Shown here: piece after piece, positions 1-13,400 of the stretch
How positions within the stretch are numbered: the stretch's first letter is position 1
Layout: each line of letters starts with the position of its first letter
From: Datnioides undecimradiatus
Taxonomy: Eukaryota > Chordata > Actinopteri > Lobotiformes > Datnioididae
Reading direction: 5' to 3'
Assembly (NCBI GenBank): GCA_008933995.1
Contig: WARS01000011.1
Location: forward strand, 17,691,516-17,755,515
DNA: 64,000 nucleotides
Position numbers and translations under genes: made by a program
Notes under the pieces: model-generated
The model's database searches: none
The model's input: only the letters and a program-made list of their open reading frames with translations
What the model was told of the DNA's origin: nothing

Positions 1-277
1 ATCTTTTGCTCTCTTTCCGTTGGTCTTCTTAGAAGTACATACCTCTAACGCCTGATTGAACCCAAGTGGGGCGCTAAGAAGACGCATCTTCTGTGGTGTT
101 AAAGTGAAACCAGAGTATGATACGGTCTCTAAGAAGATAGACAAAGTCCAGCATGGTGTCTCCAGAAAAAGTTAATTTTACCTTTTAATTTAAGGAGTTT
201 AGTTTCACCGTCTTACTGTTTCTGCACAAGAAAAGGGGTTAAAATGAAGAGGAGATGTGTGTTTGTCGTCTGTGTAC

Positions 278-499
278 CTGTTTCCTTCAGTCGCCTGCTG
301 CTCCAGCTCCTCCGCTGTCATCTGCACAAACTCCTTGACGATGGCGTTGAGTAACCTTCGCGCCTCGTAGTCCGTGAGCGTGACTCGGTCTGACATGGAC
401 TCTAAACCCGGTCTGTGGGGGTGAGCGGGGAGGTTTAGGGGTCAGGGGGTAGGAGAGGCATGAAGATCAGCATTAAACCCTTCCTGGAATTATCACCTG

Positions 500-536
<37 letters not shown>

Positions 537-1468
537 GGGCGGGGGGGGGGGGGGGAGTGGGGAGTTGTTAGGGCGGTGGTGGAAGTGGCTGCTGGATGGA
601 TGGGAGGGGGTCAGGGGGGTTGGCTGGGACGTCACCAACTCTTAGAAGGATGACGTCCGAGTTGGAGGGCCCCGGGCCAACGCGGGGAAACAATCTGCGG
701 AAAGTGCCCCATCTGAGAGAGGAGCTGATGTGCAGCCGCCTTTAGATTTATTACAAAATCGATAGCGTCATGGGAACAGTGTGGGGAGCGGCTTCATATA
801 AATATATAGATCTCATGTGAAGTGAATCACACTTTTTTCTTTTTATTTCTTTTCATTATTGTCTTTTTTTTAACACAAAAACAACTAATTGCAATATAAC
901 TTGGTTAGATGAGAGCTAAAATCGGACACATACGCTTTATTTATTGATAAAAATGTAAATATGCGTGATGTGCATTCCTTTTTTTCCCACAAATGTGTTT
1001 GGTTAAAGACATATTTTCATCCTAATAACTCTAAACTGAACCTGTCCTCAAAATGTAGCGTTGTGAATTATTAACACTGAGCAGAACACATTTATTTAAA
1101 GTTTGTGTTCAACCACGGTGTCTGTACTGTCTGCTGCATCTTTGCACCTCTTTCCTTCAGTCGCCGTCTTACCACACACACCTCCTCTCCCATTTATTCC
1201 TTTTTTTCCAGCAGCTCTAAAAATATTGGGATTATTTCCTCATATTTGCAAAATTTCTTTGTGGTACTTCAGATTTGGGAAATTTACCCCACGGATCTAC
1301 TTCTCCACACACTTCAAGTTGCTGGAAAATGCATCACGTCGGCTGAGAGTGCGGTGTGAAATGTGTACGTTGAGCGTCTCACCTGGCAGGCGCGGCTTGT
1401 GAGCAGTACATCTGGCAAATGACCAGGGCGTAGGCAACGAGGAAAGCAGAGATCTTCAACATAACCAT
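278..1468 (-). CDS. calca: Calcitonin / CGRP precursor, N-terminal part (partial gene)
   Basis: Two coding exons on the minus strand: 1383-1468 (start codon 1466-1468) and 278-412. Exon 2 encodes a secretory signal peptide of about 25 residues ([19 protein letters not shown]..) ending near the small residues SQAAPA. It stops in phase 2 at a CAG|GTGAGA donor. Exon 3 (135 bp, acceptor CCCCCACAG) joins in frame to give [18 protein letters not shown], then the conserved propeptide stretch [20 protein letters not shown], and ends in phase 2 at AG|GTACAC. The acceptor TTGCTGCGCAG lies just 7 bp before the ATG. In this family the following exons encode calcitonin or CGRP by alternative splicing. They would lie left of position 1, so the secreted hormone itself cannot be read. 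The product is a secreted peptide-hormone precursor. A CGRP-only paralogue (calcb-like) cannot be excluded without the hormone exons. Confidence 0.9.
502..555. repeat. (GT)16 followed by a 15-G run in calca intron 2
   Basis: A GT dinucleotide tract covers about 502-533, followed by AGGGGC and 15 consecutive G at 541-555. It lies about 90 bp upstream of the calca exon 3 acceptor, where the transcript (minus strand) reads C-run then CA repeats. CA-rich intronic tracts can influence splicing of the next exon; that role here is speculative. Confidence 0.9.
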
Positions 1469-2028
1469 GGTCCCCCTGCGCAGCAAGAAAGACACCACCG
1501 TGAGCCCCCTGTGCACGAGACCGCAGCCACTCACACTCACACAGCGCTGAAAGAAGTTCTCAGAATCTACAAAACAGAATGCAAAATAACAGCGTGCATC
1601 TAGAAAATGCACTTGCTAGTGTCTGATCCTCCTGTGCTGCTGGGAACAAGGTGCAACAAGAAAAACAAAAATATGGCGGGGGGGTGTGTGGAGATGGAGG
1701 GGGGGGGGGCTTCCTGTCATTTCCCAGAGAGGTGAGCTCACTTCTACCCACATCTCAGCTTGCTGCTGTTTAGCTCTGGTGTCCTGCTGAACATCCTCGC
1801 TTTTTACTTTCACACAACACCCCTTCAGAACTGAGCCAACATAACAACCCCACCACCACCGCCGCTGCCGCCACCTCACCCGCTCCACCCCCACCCACCC
1901 ACCGCACTCACTCTTCTTCTGCAAAAACACACTGTTCCTCCAAAAACATCCAGCCAAGAGCACAGGACAGGTAGTTCTCTCATGTCGTATGCTGCAGGTC
2001 CCGGAGTGTGACATGCCTGCGGGTGGGA

Positions 2029-2030
2029 GT

Positions 2031-2070
<40 letters not shown>
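2029..2070. repeat. GT microsatellite in calca intron 1
   Basis: Nearly uninterrupted GT repeats, with one GA interruption near the left end, inside the intron between the untranslated exon and the signal-peptide exon. Confidence 0.9.
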
Positions 2071-2074
<4 letters not shown>

Positions 2075-2218
2075 GTAGGTGGGGGTCCTAGACTATGCAC
2101 GGCATGTGGTTCTTGCTAGCGCTGAAAGAGGAGGGGTGAAAAGGGAAGAAGGAGGGGGGGGCTCCACGCTTGCCAACTCCCTAAGGGACCAGTGCATTAG
2201 TGTAATGAGCTGCCAGTG

Positions 2219-2230
2219 CTCTCTCTCTCA

Positions 2231-2280
<50 letters not shown>
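2219..2280. repeat. Compound (CT)n(CA)n microsatellite in calca intron 1
   Basis: A CT tract of about 30 bp with one interruption runs directly into a CA tract of about 30 bp. Such compound repeats are common and highly length-variable in teleosts. Confidence 0.9.
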
Positions 2281-2633
2281 AACCTGGTTCCTTTGCTTCC
2301 CTTTCCCTCTTTCACTCGCTCTTCTTAACTTCTATTTCTTCTCTTCTCTTTGAGTCCCTTTATCTCCCTCTTCCTCCCTCTCTATGCCCGAATCTTGGCC
2401 TTCAATTAGCAGACCGGACCCTCACAGACCGGGCGCTGGTGATGCCGGTGACCCCAGCGGCCACACTCCAATCCCATTACCGACACCACCAACGTCACCG
2501 CGGTCTAACGCAGTGGCTCTGTGTCCACGTCCCCTCTGATTCACACAGGCGCTGCAAAACATCTTATCAGGTACATTCAGAGTCAGAAACAGCCACCCCA
2601 ACACATCGGCCAACATTAAAAGTCAACACTTAC

Positions 2634-2748
2634 CTTCAGTGATAATCACCCAGCAACAAAAAAATAAATAAATATATATCTCTATGTATCCCTATGCAAA
2701 ACACAATAAGTTGACTTTCTCTCAACTTGCAGGACAACTCTTGATTCT
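2634..2748 (-). other. calca: Probable 5' untranslated exon 1 of calca
   Basis: A strong donor (CTGAAG|GTAAGTGT) on the minus strand ends an exon at 2634. A TATA-like box at 2776-2782 predicts a transcription start about 25-30 bp downstream, near 2748. This gives a non-coding first exon of about 115 bp and an intron of about 1.16 kb to the signal-peptide exon, as in other calcitonin-family genes. The start position is inferred, not observed. Confidence 0.55.
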
Positions 2749-2775
2749 GTTGCATGCAGCGCCAACGCACCAGCC

Positions 2776-2931
2776 TATATATCCCACCACTTGGATTTGT
2801 GCATTGACTGTGTAGGTGTTTAATTATCCGCCGGCAGCCAATCAGGTCGCTCTGATGCTATGGCGAGCCAATAGGACGCCTCCTTTCAGTCCTGGCTCAC
2901 TAATAAGGGATATAGCTTTGCGCTGACGTCA
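2776..2931 (-). promoter_or_regulatory. calca core promoter: TATA box, CCAAT boxes and a perfect CRE
   Basis: On the minus strand a TATATAG box lies at 2776-2782. Upstream are two CCAAT boxes (2838-2842 and 2868-2872, read on the plus strand) and a perfect palindromic cAMP-response element TGACGTCA at 2924-2931, about 145 bp before the TATA box. Mammalian CALCA is known to be cAMP responsive through CRE-type elements, so the arrangement is consistent with that. Binding is inferred. Confidence 0.55.
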
Positions 2932-5900
2932 TTCCTCAGTCACTAAGTGCTCCATTCACAAAATCCACCAGTCATTTGGACCATTTGCTATCCCCAATTT
3001 GCATTGATGTCATTAATTAAATAGGAGGCAAAGCAAACTGGTGGACGTGGAGAAGCATCACCAGCAATAAATATTTTAAGAACCTTCCAAAAATGTTACA
3101 TTGCATGCTATATCTCAAACGCCAAATCGATACGGACCCCCACCACCACCCCCTCCAATACCACCGCCCTCCCTTGCTAAGCACTTGCAGGCGGGGCCAT
3201 CTGCTGGGGAGGGATGTATACTACACAGTGACGCACTCCCTGGGCTCTTCATTCATAACGCTGTTTGGATAGCACCAACTCCGGCACTACACCCACTGTG
3301 CCTGAGCTCGGTGGAGACCGTCTAACACACAATCTGCTTACGTAATCAGCCTGTTATTGATTTGATTTGGGCCAATATGATGTGATTCACCGCAAATAAT
3401 GAACTCAAGGCACTTCACATATCAATCCACGAGGGTCAACTCTGCTTTGAGTATCCTTGAGAGTGAAGTGCTTTGAAACTTCAAAGCATTGTGCTGGTTT
3501 TATCTGCTCCAGCATATCGCGTGTTTAACCTGAAACATATTTCTTCTCTCGAATCTCAGCTCATCCCTCCCCACTACTGAGAAGCATCAAACCATACTGA
3601 GTTAATAAAGTGATACCACAGTCAGTCCAGTAATGATGACTGCCGCCCGGGCCTCCTCCCACACACTGAGTAAACGAGTTGTCCTCGGCAAAGACCAATC
3701 GATGACAGCCTCCGACAAGAGCCGTTTCTCAAACGCAATTACACAACTGTTTGTCATGCACCATCGTCTCAATTCCCTTCCTTTTCATTAGCGCGCAGGA
3801 CGGCTTTGGTGTGTGCACACGAGTGGTGCACTTGCGTGTTTGATGTGTGCGTCTGTGCGCGCTCAGATTGTCTGCACAGTGGACGACATGAATGGATGTA
3901 CAGTGGGTGTGTGTGTGTGCTTTTCTTTGCGTGCAAATCAGTGTGTATGTTCTGGATCATATGTCAGAGTGAAAAGAAGGGGAGGGGTTGCCTCTCCTTG
4001 TCTGCGTCATAGAGGAACCCCATTAGACAGGATGAGCCTTTTAGTGCTATTGAGCCACAAGGCTCACCCATGTCAGACGCTAAATCACCGCTGAATAGAC
4101 AGCTGCCGTGTCTCGAGCCATGTCTACGAATCTACTATCTAGCACTTTTCTACCTGCACGTCATAGAGGAGGAGAGGAGACCTAACTTTTTATGAATAAT
4201 GACAGCTTTCTCTGAAGTCCTCATGTTGGTTTCAGACGACCTTTGACCTTTCATCCAAAAGCCCTGGTTTCTGGAGTGAAGGTAGTGTTGCTGGGTGACC
4301 GGTTTGATGGCAAGCTGTGAGTGGGTTCAACGTAAATCTGCTCCACTGGCTTTCCTCCTGCCTCCCATACATTTAGCACTTGTTTGGAAAGAGTAATACT
4401 CCGGTCATGAAGTAGTTTTACTTTCACACCTGTAAAGGCTGCATCTCTGCTGCACCACACTGGCACTTTAAGCATTTAGTAAGAAACAGCGGAAGCGTGC
4501 AGGAACCAAACTTTAAAATACGTTGCTCAAGCTGTGAATTAGAGAAGTAAACTATTGCAGTCTAGAGCAACCATTCTGCTTGAATGTTATATTGAGTTTC
4601 CGTTTCTTTCATTTGGTCCAACCCAATTAAAATTTTAATGAGCGGAGAGTAAAAAAAGAGAAACACCGCTCCGTATAATGAAATACAGCTCAACAGAGCC
4701 ACAAACTACCTCCTCCAAAGCGATCGTTAACGTTGAACGAACGCCTCTTTAAAACTGTTTCAACAAAAACCGAACATTACAACCTTTGCGAAGGTCATAA
4801 TGTTCCAGGTCAAATACTGGGTACCCACTTCACATGGTTACTGGGTGTACCTAATAAACTGGCAGTTGAGTGGTCCACGCTTCACGGAGCTCCAGTCCTG
4901 CAGTTTGCATGAAAACGCTACTTTAAAACTATTATCCTCTCAATCTGAGACTTCTTTGTAATTACCATCCTAACCACCCATGCATTGATATATTGCATAC
5001 ATGCAAAGCTGGCTTACTATCCCATCCATCTGGATATTAGAGCAGCCTAGGTATGTCCATATAAGAGTGTGTATGGAGAGAAAACAGATTAGGGTGCAGT
5101 TAAGTTTACTTATACCAGGTCAACCAGTCCTGCTCTGTTTGTTTCAGTCATCTTACCTTACCCACCTTCTTACCTCATCCCTACCCACATCCCTTCATCA
5201 TCGTCTCTCTCCTCCCGTCATCCCTTCCTATTCAATCCAGTGCATACGTCTCCAATGTCTCATTCCAGATAGTCTCATGGTAAGAGATAATCAGGGGAAC
5301 TCCTTGCCTACCAATGGCTTTGAAGACAACTAACAAACCTCTTCACGTTTTGTTAAGGAGATGATTAAGATCAGTTCTGAAATGCAGTTTTTTATGAACT
5401 TGTTAATTGGTTCCACCCAGTTTCAGCAATGAAAGCTAGGAAGAAGCCCTCAGTCTGTAGCAGAGTGTTTACAAACCGACTTGGGGAGCCATAGCCACAG
5501 ATGAGACTGAATCACTGAAGCCTTGAGTCACCAGCGTATGTTGACGAGCCCAACACACGACATCCTTGTTTCCATCTTCACACCTCCCTGTTTACATCCA
5601 GTCATCTGTCCTCTGCATCCAACATCACCTGGATCTCCATTAAAACCTTAAAATGACACATTGCAGTTCTGCCCATACGATCGTCTCCTTTGTGTGCTGA
5701 GAGTGTGTGAACAACCCCACGGCTTTTCAGAATGGACTGGGCAAACTATATAGGGTGCAGCTGTGTCGTAGTTAAGCTAGAAATAAAACTGCTTGGTGCC
5801 TCTTGTCTTGTTTCCTGTTTTCACCTGACAGTTTGTGTGTTATGTGACATATGTGAGCGCACAAACACAGACATGCACACACCTCTGTGTGCGTCTGTGG

Positions 5901-6199
5901 GTCTATATATTGTATTCCTGCGTGTGGGTGAGCGTATATACACTGCACACGCGTGCTTACGTATGTATGTGCATGCATTTTCAGCGTGGGTGTTGCTTTT
6001 TGGGTCATCTGCATCACACTTCACCCCAGGGAGCTGCACAGGCCATCCTGACTCCGCCAAAGTTTTCTCTCGGTTCCTGACAAAACTTTTCAGCGTCAAG
6101 TCGATACTGTAACCTTTGAAGCCGGGCCTCCCCCAGCTCAGATCAACACACTTGCTCTAGTGTAAGTTATTACTAGGGACACGATGACTGCTGCCATGT

Positions 6200-6223
6200 C
6201 TGCTGCTGCTGCTGCTGCTGCTG
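6200..6223 (+). repeat. (CTG)8 trinucleotide repeat
   Basis: Eight perfect CTG units, not inside any supported coding exon. Confidence 0.95.
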
Positions 6224-6544
6224 TGGTGTTATTGGATGTGAACAAACGTTACGCTATATGTCATCTTAATAGCTCAGCTCTTCTGGGGCCAATCAAGACG
6301 CTCAGACAACAAAAGGAAAGCACAGCTACATAAACAACGCTAACACATATGAACCACGTTATTGATATCAACGGACATGTAAGAGTCCTGTGCGTCAACG
6401 TAGCGGCTGAGCTCATTAAAGAGGCTGCTGTCTTAACATGAGTTCAAATGCTTTTCCATATGTCATATGCTCAGTTTGGTTGGGGCAGTTGAGGCTCTCG
6501 TGTGGGTAAATGTGACAGAATTCAATACCTGCACAGAAGAAGAA

Positions 6545-6690
6545 TTAAAGTTGTGTGTTTATATTTTTACTTATGTAAAAGTACAAATACACTGGCATTT
6601 AAATATAATTGAAGTACCAAAAGTAAAAGTACTCATTACGCAGAATGGATTATATCAAAATAATATATATTATGTTACTGAATTGTTGTG
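6545..6690 (+). mobile_element. Fragment of hAT-like 'AAGTACTTTTACT' miniature element
   Basis: The segment reads ACTTATGTAAAAGTACAAAT, then GAAGTACCAAAAGTAAAAGT and ACTCATTACGCAGAATGG. This is the internal order I recall for a very common teleost miniature element, related to the copies at 39480-39990, 52110-52265 and 52645-53073. Both ends are lost. Confidence 0.55.
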
Positions 6691-9600
6691 ATTATTGCAG
6701 GTTTAATGTGTAAATCACTAAAATGATAGTTGCATGATAGTAACATGAGACTTGTTTAATTTTTTTGTTTTGCGTACACGGCTGTGTAGGTTGTGATCCC
6801 TACTTCTTGTCAATGATATTCGCAAACGCCAACCAGGTAAATCTTGTAAATCTTCAAACTCACTTTGTAATATTTCTTTTTAAATTTGACCAACAATGAA
6901 AATGTTATAATTTTATACAAAATTTTATATTTTAATTTCAAGACATTTTGATCTGTAATAGCAGAGAAAGTGAAATGCAGGCCGGTGCATCCCATTTAGT
7001 TTTCTCAGTTCCAAGGCCATGGTACCATGGGTTACCTGGACCCTTGCACACCTGTGTTTCTCTGCAATGGCAGAGTCAAACTGCTGTAAAGAAGCACTGT
7101 GCAGATCAGGAAACTGAATTTTTTCTTCTTTCATGTCCTGTTTATCAACTTGTGGACCCCAGATTTATCATACAGCCTCTTGGATGGGCACAACCACCAA
7201 CTGAGGAACCACTGAGTGTATGCCCCTCTAAACCCCAGGACAAAACAACATGGCGGTGGCCATATAAACATTATTCCCGTGCCTTCAAAATGACCAGTCA
7301 AACAAAAAGTGACGTCACACTCCCGTAATGGAATAAATGACAAACAGTAGCCTCAATATCCCTTTATGAAACCAAGCAACAATGCATGGCGTGTTTGCAG
7401 AAGAGGCACGACTCTGACAGCTGTTGTCATTGCTCTCCCCGCCTACACATTAACAATTAGACTAAAGTTAGCTTGTTACTGGATCCTCCTGTGGATATTT
7501 GTTGTTTCACTTCTCAATAACTTGCGAAGCCAACAATTAAAACCAGACTGATAGGTGTATTTGTGAAACAGAAGAACCAATTTACAACCGGAGGTTTCAA
7601 TACTTGAAGTAGCGCCCACAGATTAATGAAAATCGTTGACGCCGGTTCTCTGAGGTTTGATGGAGGACGACCTGAGAGAGGCAGAAAATCACTAAGTAAC
7701 CATCAGACACGTTTGATGGACTTTAATAAAGGTGGAAGATGCTTTTTGTGATTCTTCAACATGACTTATAGGCTTCAAAGCATCTTACAGTAGTTCCATA
7801 ATGACGCCATATTTAATAGAAATGCAACGTACAGTATGTGCAACAAGAAATACATAATAATTTGTTTTTATATTTTATATCTATTTCACGAGCAAGGACC
7901 ACACCATCAATGAGATATGTTGAAAGATTTATTAATGACAAGCTTGGTGAGATTGTGCGTTGTCCGTTGTGTTCATCCGGATTGAAGACGAGTTTGGGGA
8001 AACTCCAGCAGGGAATCCGTCGTAGCGCCGACGGACCCCCCTAGGACCCTATGGATAAAGGCTAGAGACAAAAGAGAAAATGGGTGGGGGGAAGGGGTGC
8101 AGAATACAAACGAATGAGAGGAGAGGGTCAGGCAGGAATATATACAAAGAAGCCGGAAGTATAATGTGCGCATTGGCAAAGTCATGTAAAGGGGCTGCTG
8201 GTTAGCTTTAAATGAGGTATAAGTCCTCTTACAATAACATCAAAGTTAGATTTTACACTGTAGAGTTTATGATTAGGCTATTTGTATTCAAATCATTTCA
8301 AACAATTGTATTTTATTTTTAATTCATCTAAACTTTTTAACTGACCAACAGTTAAAAAATACAATTACAAAAAAAATAAAATAGAAAACTCACCTAAACT
8401 TCACAACTTTGGCTTTTTTTTCATAACTTTTGCTTCAAAATGGTTAAAATATTTCATTGATCGTCACACTAGTTGCTGATTGACAGAATGATCGATGAAT
8501 CGTTTCAGCTCTGGACGCGTCACATGTCACTCTAATGTTACACAAGACAGCCGACATGAAGTATAGGAAGAAACATATTAAGTGAAGGACAAGAAGAAGT
8601 GAAAGCAGGATCCCATCTCACAAGCTGTGAATATGACCAGTATCATAATGTAATACTTTTCCATGTACAGAGACCATAAATCACCATCGGGAGGACAGTG
8701 AGTGTTGATAGGGTCAGAGCAGGGTGATATGATCTATGAATGGCACTGCACACTGTTGGGCACCTCCCAGTCAGTTAAGGCCAGGCCAATCCAGATAAAT
8801 CACTTCCTGAAGAGAAAGGAAGGCGAAACAGCACTTAAGTCATTATCCAACTGCAGCCTCCTATAATGGCTCTCAATCTCCAAATCTAATCAGTGGCTTG
8901 CCACCACAAAGGAGGCTCGCCACCTGATTAAATGCAAGTTCAAGTGGTGGAACCGGTGTCACTTTGTGGTTTTACATCAGGACGAAAGGGGACTGTGTTT
9001 AAACACCTGGGATGGACGGTTCAGCGCGGTTAGCCGGAACAGCGTCCTCCATCCGGTGGAGGATGTGCATCTCCGGGCAGGTGTTACACCCTTGAACATG
9101 TTGTTCTATCCGTTAAACCATCGGGGCAAGTGGCTGAGCAGAAGGTCATGCTAACATTTGGGGATAGTTCATTAGTTAAGGAAGCATGTAAAATGTCAAG
9201 GAGCACACAATTTTTGCGTTTGCTGGTGTACATCCCCAGACATTAGGGAGATTACATTCAATCGTTGAGACCTCAAAGCATCAATCAGGCCTTCGACATC
9301 GCCGCGTGGGAGGGATGTTGGCCCCACAGGCTCTGACATCACTGTCTGAATGGCTGGGCTTGCTTCTATCCACTCTACATTCATTCAAGAAAAAAGGAGC
9401 AAATGAGTTAAAAGAGACCTCTCAGCAATCTATAGCCAGACACAAATGCTGCAGACGGATGGAGCAACGCTAAAGACAGTGTGTTTCCGAAAAGTGCCTG
9501 CTGGGAGTCCTATTTATCATGATTACACAAGAATGAATGAAGTGACCTGACTAGCAGAAATATGGCGGAATTGGATTTGAGTTGTGCAGCGATTATGCTT

Positions 9601-10297
9601 GCCAGCTCGACTATATAAAACATTATGAGAATCATCCGACAATTTATTTCATCCACTCACATTTTCTAATAAAAGGCAAAGACCCTCTCGCGGTCCCAGA
9701 CGCTGATGCAAACACAACTCAGCTCCAAACTGGAGTCTCTTTTTGGGACCTTACAGACTCACGCTGAAGCCAATATACAGCGTCAATTGACTTCTAGATG
9801 GTGAAATACTGATACAGGAAATTTAGCAAAGCAGTGTTCAAACATGCACCTTCGGTTATGCTAACGCTCCACTCCAAAAGCTACAGCCCTTAGCATGTCC
9901 AGCTAACTAGCTATGATTACTAACTTCCCTGTTGTAACTATTGCTACACACCACTTCCAAGGACAAGAAGAGGACAGGCTGTGACATATTTCAGCTTATT
10001 CCAGCTAACTAACAATGGCTGACGTAGTGGAGGCATAAAAGATACTCACAGTTGTAATGCATCAGTTTGAAAATTATGCTAGTACTCACTCCCTGCAAAC
10101 ATTACCTAAGCTAGTGTTACATTAATGTAAATCATTGGTTCGTTGTCATCCTAAAAGCCTTTTACAACAAAGAGGCTAAGCAAACAGCCAAATATGCTAA
10201 TGCTAGGAAGGAGTCTGATCTTACATTTCTCTTTCCTACTTATAATATGAGGACAAACTAGCAAAGAGTGCAACGCCAGGACAGAATAATATGACGT

Positions 10298-10425
10298 GTC
10301 TTAGTGCTGCAACAAATTATTTGATTATTATTTGATTTACGTGATTTTCAGCTGATTTGCTAATGATGTCATCAAAAGTCTTGTCTTGTCCAGGAAAACC
10401 CCAAAGATGTTCACTTGACTAAGAC
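10298..10425 (+). repeat. Dispersed teleost 'TAGTGCTGCAAC' repeat, degraded
   Basis: Starts TTAGTGCTGCAACAAATTAT and continues through TCAAAAGTCTTGTCTTGTCC and CCCCAAAGATGTTCACTTGA. That is the order of a frequent teleost interspersed repeat as I remember it. Related short relics lie at about 8455-8515 and 59566-59700. Class unassigned. Confidence 0.5.
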
Positions 10426-13400
10426 AAAGAAAATGAGCAACTCCTCTTTTTAAACTGACACTAAAAGTTAATCCAGAAACAGTTTTTACAGCAAGTGTTA
10501 GCTTAATTAGGTGGCACATGCCAACAAAAGTTGTCATTTTACTTGCAAAACCTGACAGGTGCATACTATATTTATTTACCCCTGGCTGATATTAAATAGA
10601 TTTTCCAGTGGTAAATCTGACAAAGGTGCTAAGCAAAAGGGCAGTTGAAATCAAAACATCATCATCATCATCACACCCTTGATAGAAAGAACTTCTAAAC
10701 TAATATTTCAGGACATCTTTGGAGAAATTACAGCCGCAACACAGATTCCTCAGCTGTCCTTTTAAGACATTTCTTGATATTTTGTGTTTTTCGACAGTTG
10801 TTTTTGCTTGAATAACTCTGATGCACCCCGAGAAGCCGTGGAGTGACTCAGGCTGGTGCCCTGTCAAAAGCTGGGCAGGGGCAGGCAGTTCTTCTGAAGT
10901 ATCTTAAGGAAACTTGGCTCCCGTCTTTGGAGTCATTTCAGATTCAATCACACTTGATCAACTTGGACCGCGTCCCGTGGTATTTATAGAAAGTTAAACG
11001 TTATGCGGTTATAAAGCCTGGCCGGGACCCAAGAATCTGCCATCATTTCTGCCTCTGCAGCAAAGCTGAGAGTTGGACATTTCTGGCTCTCAGTGTGGCT
11101 CAAATAAGCTCAAGTTACAATGAAACTGAGAGGGGAAATCTTCATTAAGAGGCTAGACGTGATTTATTGTTTTACCCAAAAACTAAATCTACTGAGTTTT
11201 TATACAGCTGCTTCCAGTAAAGGCTTCAGTAGGTGTCTCTTTTCTGTACGATGTATATGTATCTCTTTTATCCGAATCCTTTCTTGCACCATTTTTTGTT
11301 TTTGCACCGGAGGCTTTTTTGCATCATCTCCTTTCATCAACTCTCTCTTTTCATTCCTGCACCCTCAGCTGCCCAACGTTTGCCACGTATCTCACCGCAG
11401 GGCACTCGTCATCCTTTGGAGAGCTTGTTCTCCTTTTCAGTGCAAAATATCTCAAATTGTGTACCATCAGATTCCTGACCCATGAACCTCTTCTTTCCCT
11501 TGTTATGTCACTGATGTAATTGAGCCTACCGGTTAATGGTTCAGCCGGCGTGGCAATGAAATTAATATGGCGTGTTCAGCTGTTGCATTTTTTTTTTTTT
11601 CCTTCACCACCAGAAATGGGACAGTTTTTCCAATCAGTCAAATGCTGTTAAAAGCGCCCCTCACTCGCAAAAGCCATTATTGTGACATGATGGATCCTGA
11701 AGCACAAGAGGCCATTTAGGCAGGCTTAATGAATAGATTAGCCGGAGCAGCCAGGTGTCTCCAGAACAACACTTGATCACACGCCCACCTAAACAGTGCC
11801 ACCAAAGTGTCTCCCGCCCATTAGGTGCCAAATCGCAGGCGCTCTAAGTCATGCTGCAGCTCTTCACTTCACCCGCGGACAGGTTTCAATAGTAATCCTG
11901 ATGTATTTGTCACTTCTTGGGGTGAAAAGAAAACTTTTCAAGCTGAGTAAATACTATTAAAACATTGTTTCCCATACTGGAAATGGATCCTCTCAGAAAG
12001 GGTTCCCTCAAGGCATCGAAACGTCTAGACTTTAGCATTTAATTGGATTTCTTAAAAATAGTCCAAGAGTCAAATAGCATAAATATCAAACTGAGCTAAC
12101 CTTTTGCTATGAAGCAGAATCCCTCTGCGTACAGACTGTTTACCGGACTTCTTCTTCATCTCCGTGAGTATCGATTGGCAGGCCTCCCTGTCCTCATTGA
12201 CTGTCATGCTTGCTCCGCCGTAACCAACAACGGATACTTACATAACATCAGGAAAAACCCCGCCGTGGAGACTGATGGCATGATCTCACAGCGCTGGCTC
12301 CCACAAATCAAGCAGTGGCTTTTTTATGTCAGGCCATAATTGTTTAAATCAGTCATGCATGCCTACGAGCTTTCATGTGAATTGCACGAGCACACGGAGA
12401 TTACGTCACATGAAATCTAAAGAAGGGGGATGTTGCAATGAATTTTCAATTTTGAACTATTTTCTGTTCTTCTCCTTAAACTATTCAAAAACATGTTTTT
12501 GCGTCTTGCTAACTAATCCCAAACTGTAAAATATTAATATGCAATGACATTACAGATATAAAACTGTTATTACTGCTCACTTTTAGCATGAATTAAATGA
12601 AAGGATGCACGATGCCATATCATCCTGATGAAGGTATCCAGGTATATTAAACAGAATCAAAGATCACTGCAATTGTTTTTATGTAGACAAAGTAGCCAAA
12701 AGCATCATTTATTAAAGGTTTAAATACATACATAAATATATATCTATTGTTTGTGTTAGATGCATTTCTCAACAGGTGAGCTTAATATTCATGAGCAGGT
12801 TTACCCACAACACAGTATTTATTATAAAACCTATTACCTTTACATTTAGTTTAGTTTACTATAGTGTATTTTAGTTCTGACTACGTCCTGAATTCAGATA
12901 CATCTGCTGTGAAATAGTGTTAGATGAAAATATGAGCTGTGGGTCCTGAAATATAGCATTAAAGGTATTAAAAACTTGATTTTGACACAATGTCTCAAGA
13001 TTAAGTAAAATGCAGAAGCCCCTAAAAGGCCACAGGCCACACAGATAACCTTTGGCTCTGCAGGTATGTTTTTAAAGTTTTATGTCAACAGATTTATGCT
13101 CTTTATTTTCTTGCAGAATGTATGTTTTACATGTTCTTTTACACTGCGTTTTGCCTCATTACCACACTAATAAGGACATTGCACATATTATCACCATTTA
13201 ACTGACACAAACCCAACCACAACAGGGACACAAACGCACGTGTGACGTCAGTGTGAAGCTCACTGAACTGAACTTCACACGAGTCAGAAAATGTATCACA
13301 AAGGAGAAACGTTCATCTGCTGTGGAACAGCTCATTGTCTTGAACAATCTGCTCTGGAGCGACAACAAAATGAAAAGGGTGAGTCACGATAAAGCCGGAG

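Noticed and set aside
1-277. Searched for the calcitonin or CGRP exon of calca
   Set aside because: No Cys-ring peptide or amidation signal is readable on the minus strand; the hormone exons must lie outside the window.
2079-2642. 187-codon open frame on the plus strand
   Set aside because: It crosses CT and CA microsatellites in calca intron 1 and overlaps the calca 5' exon on the opposite strand; repeat-driven, no domain.
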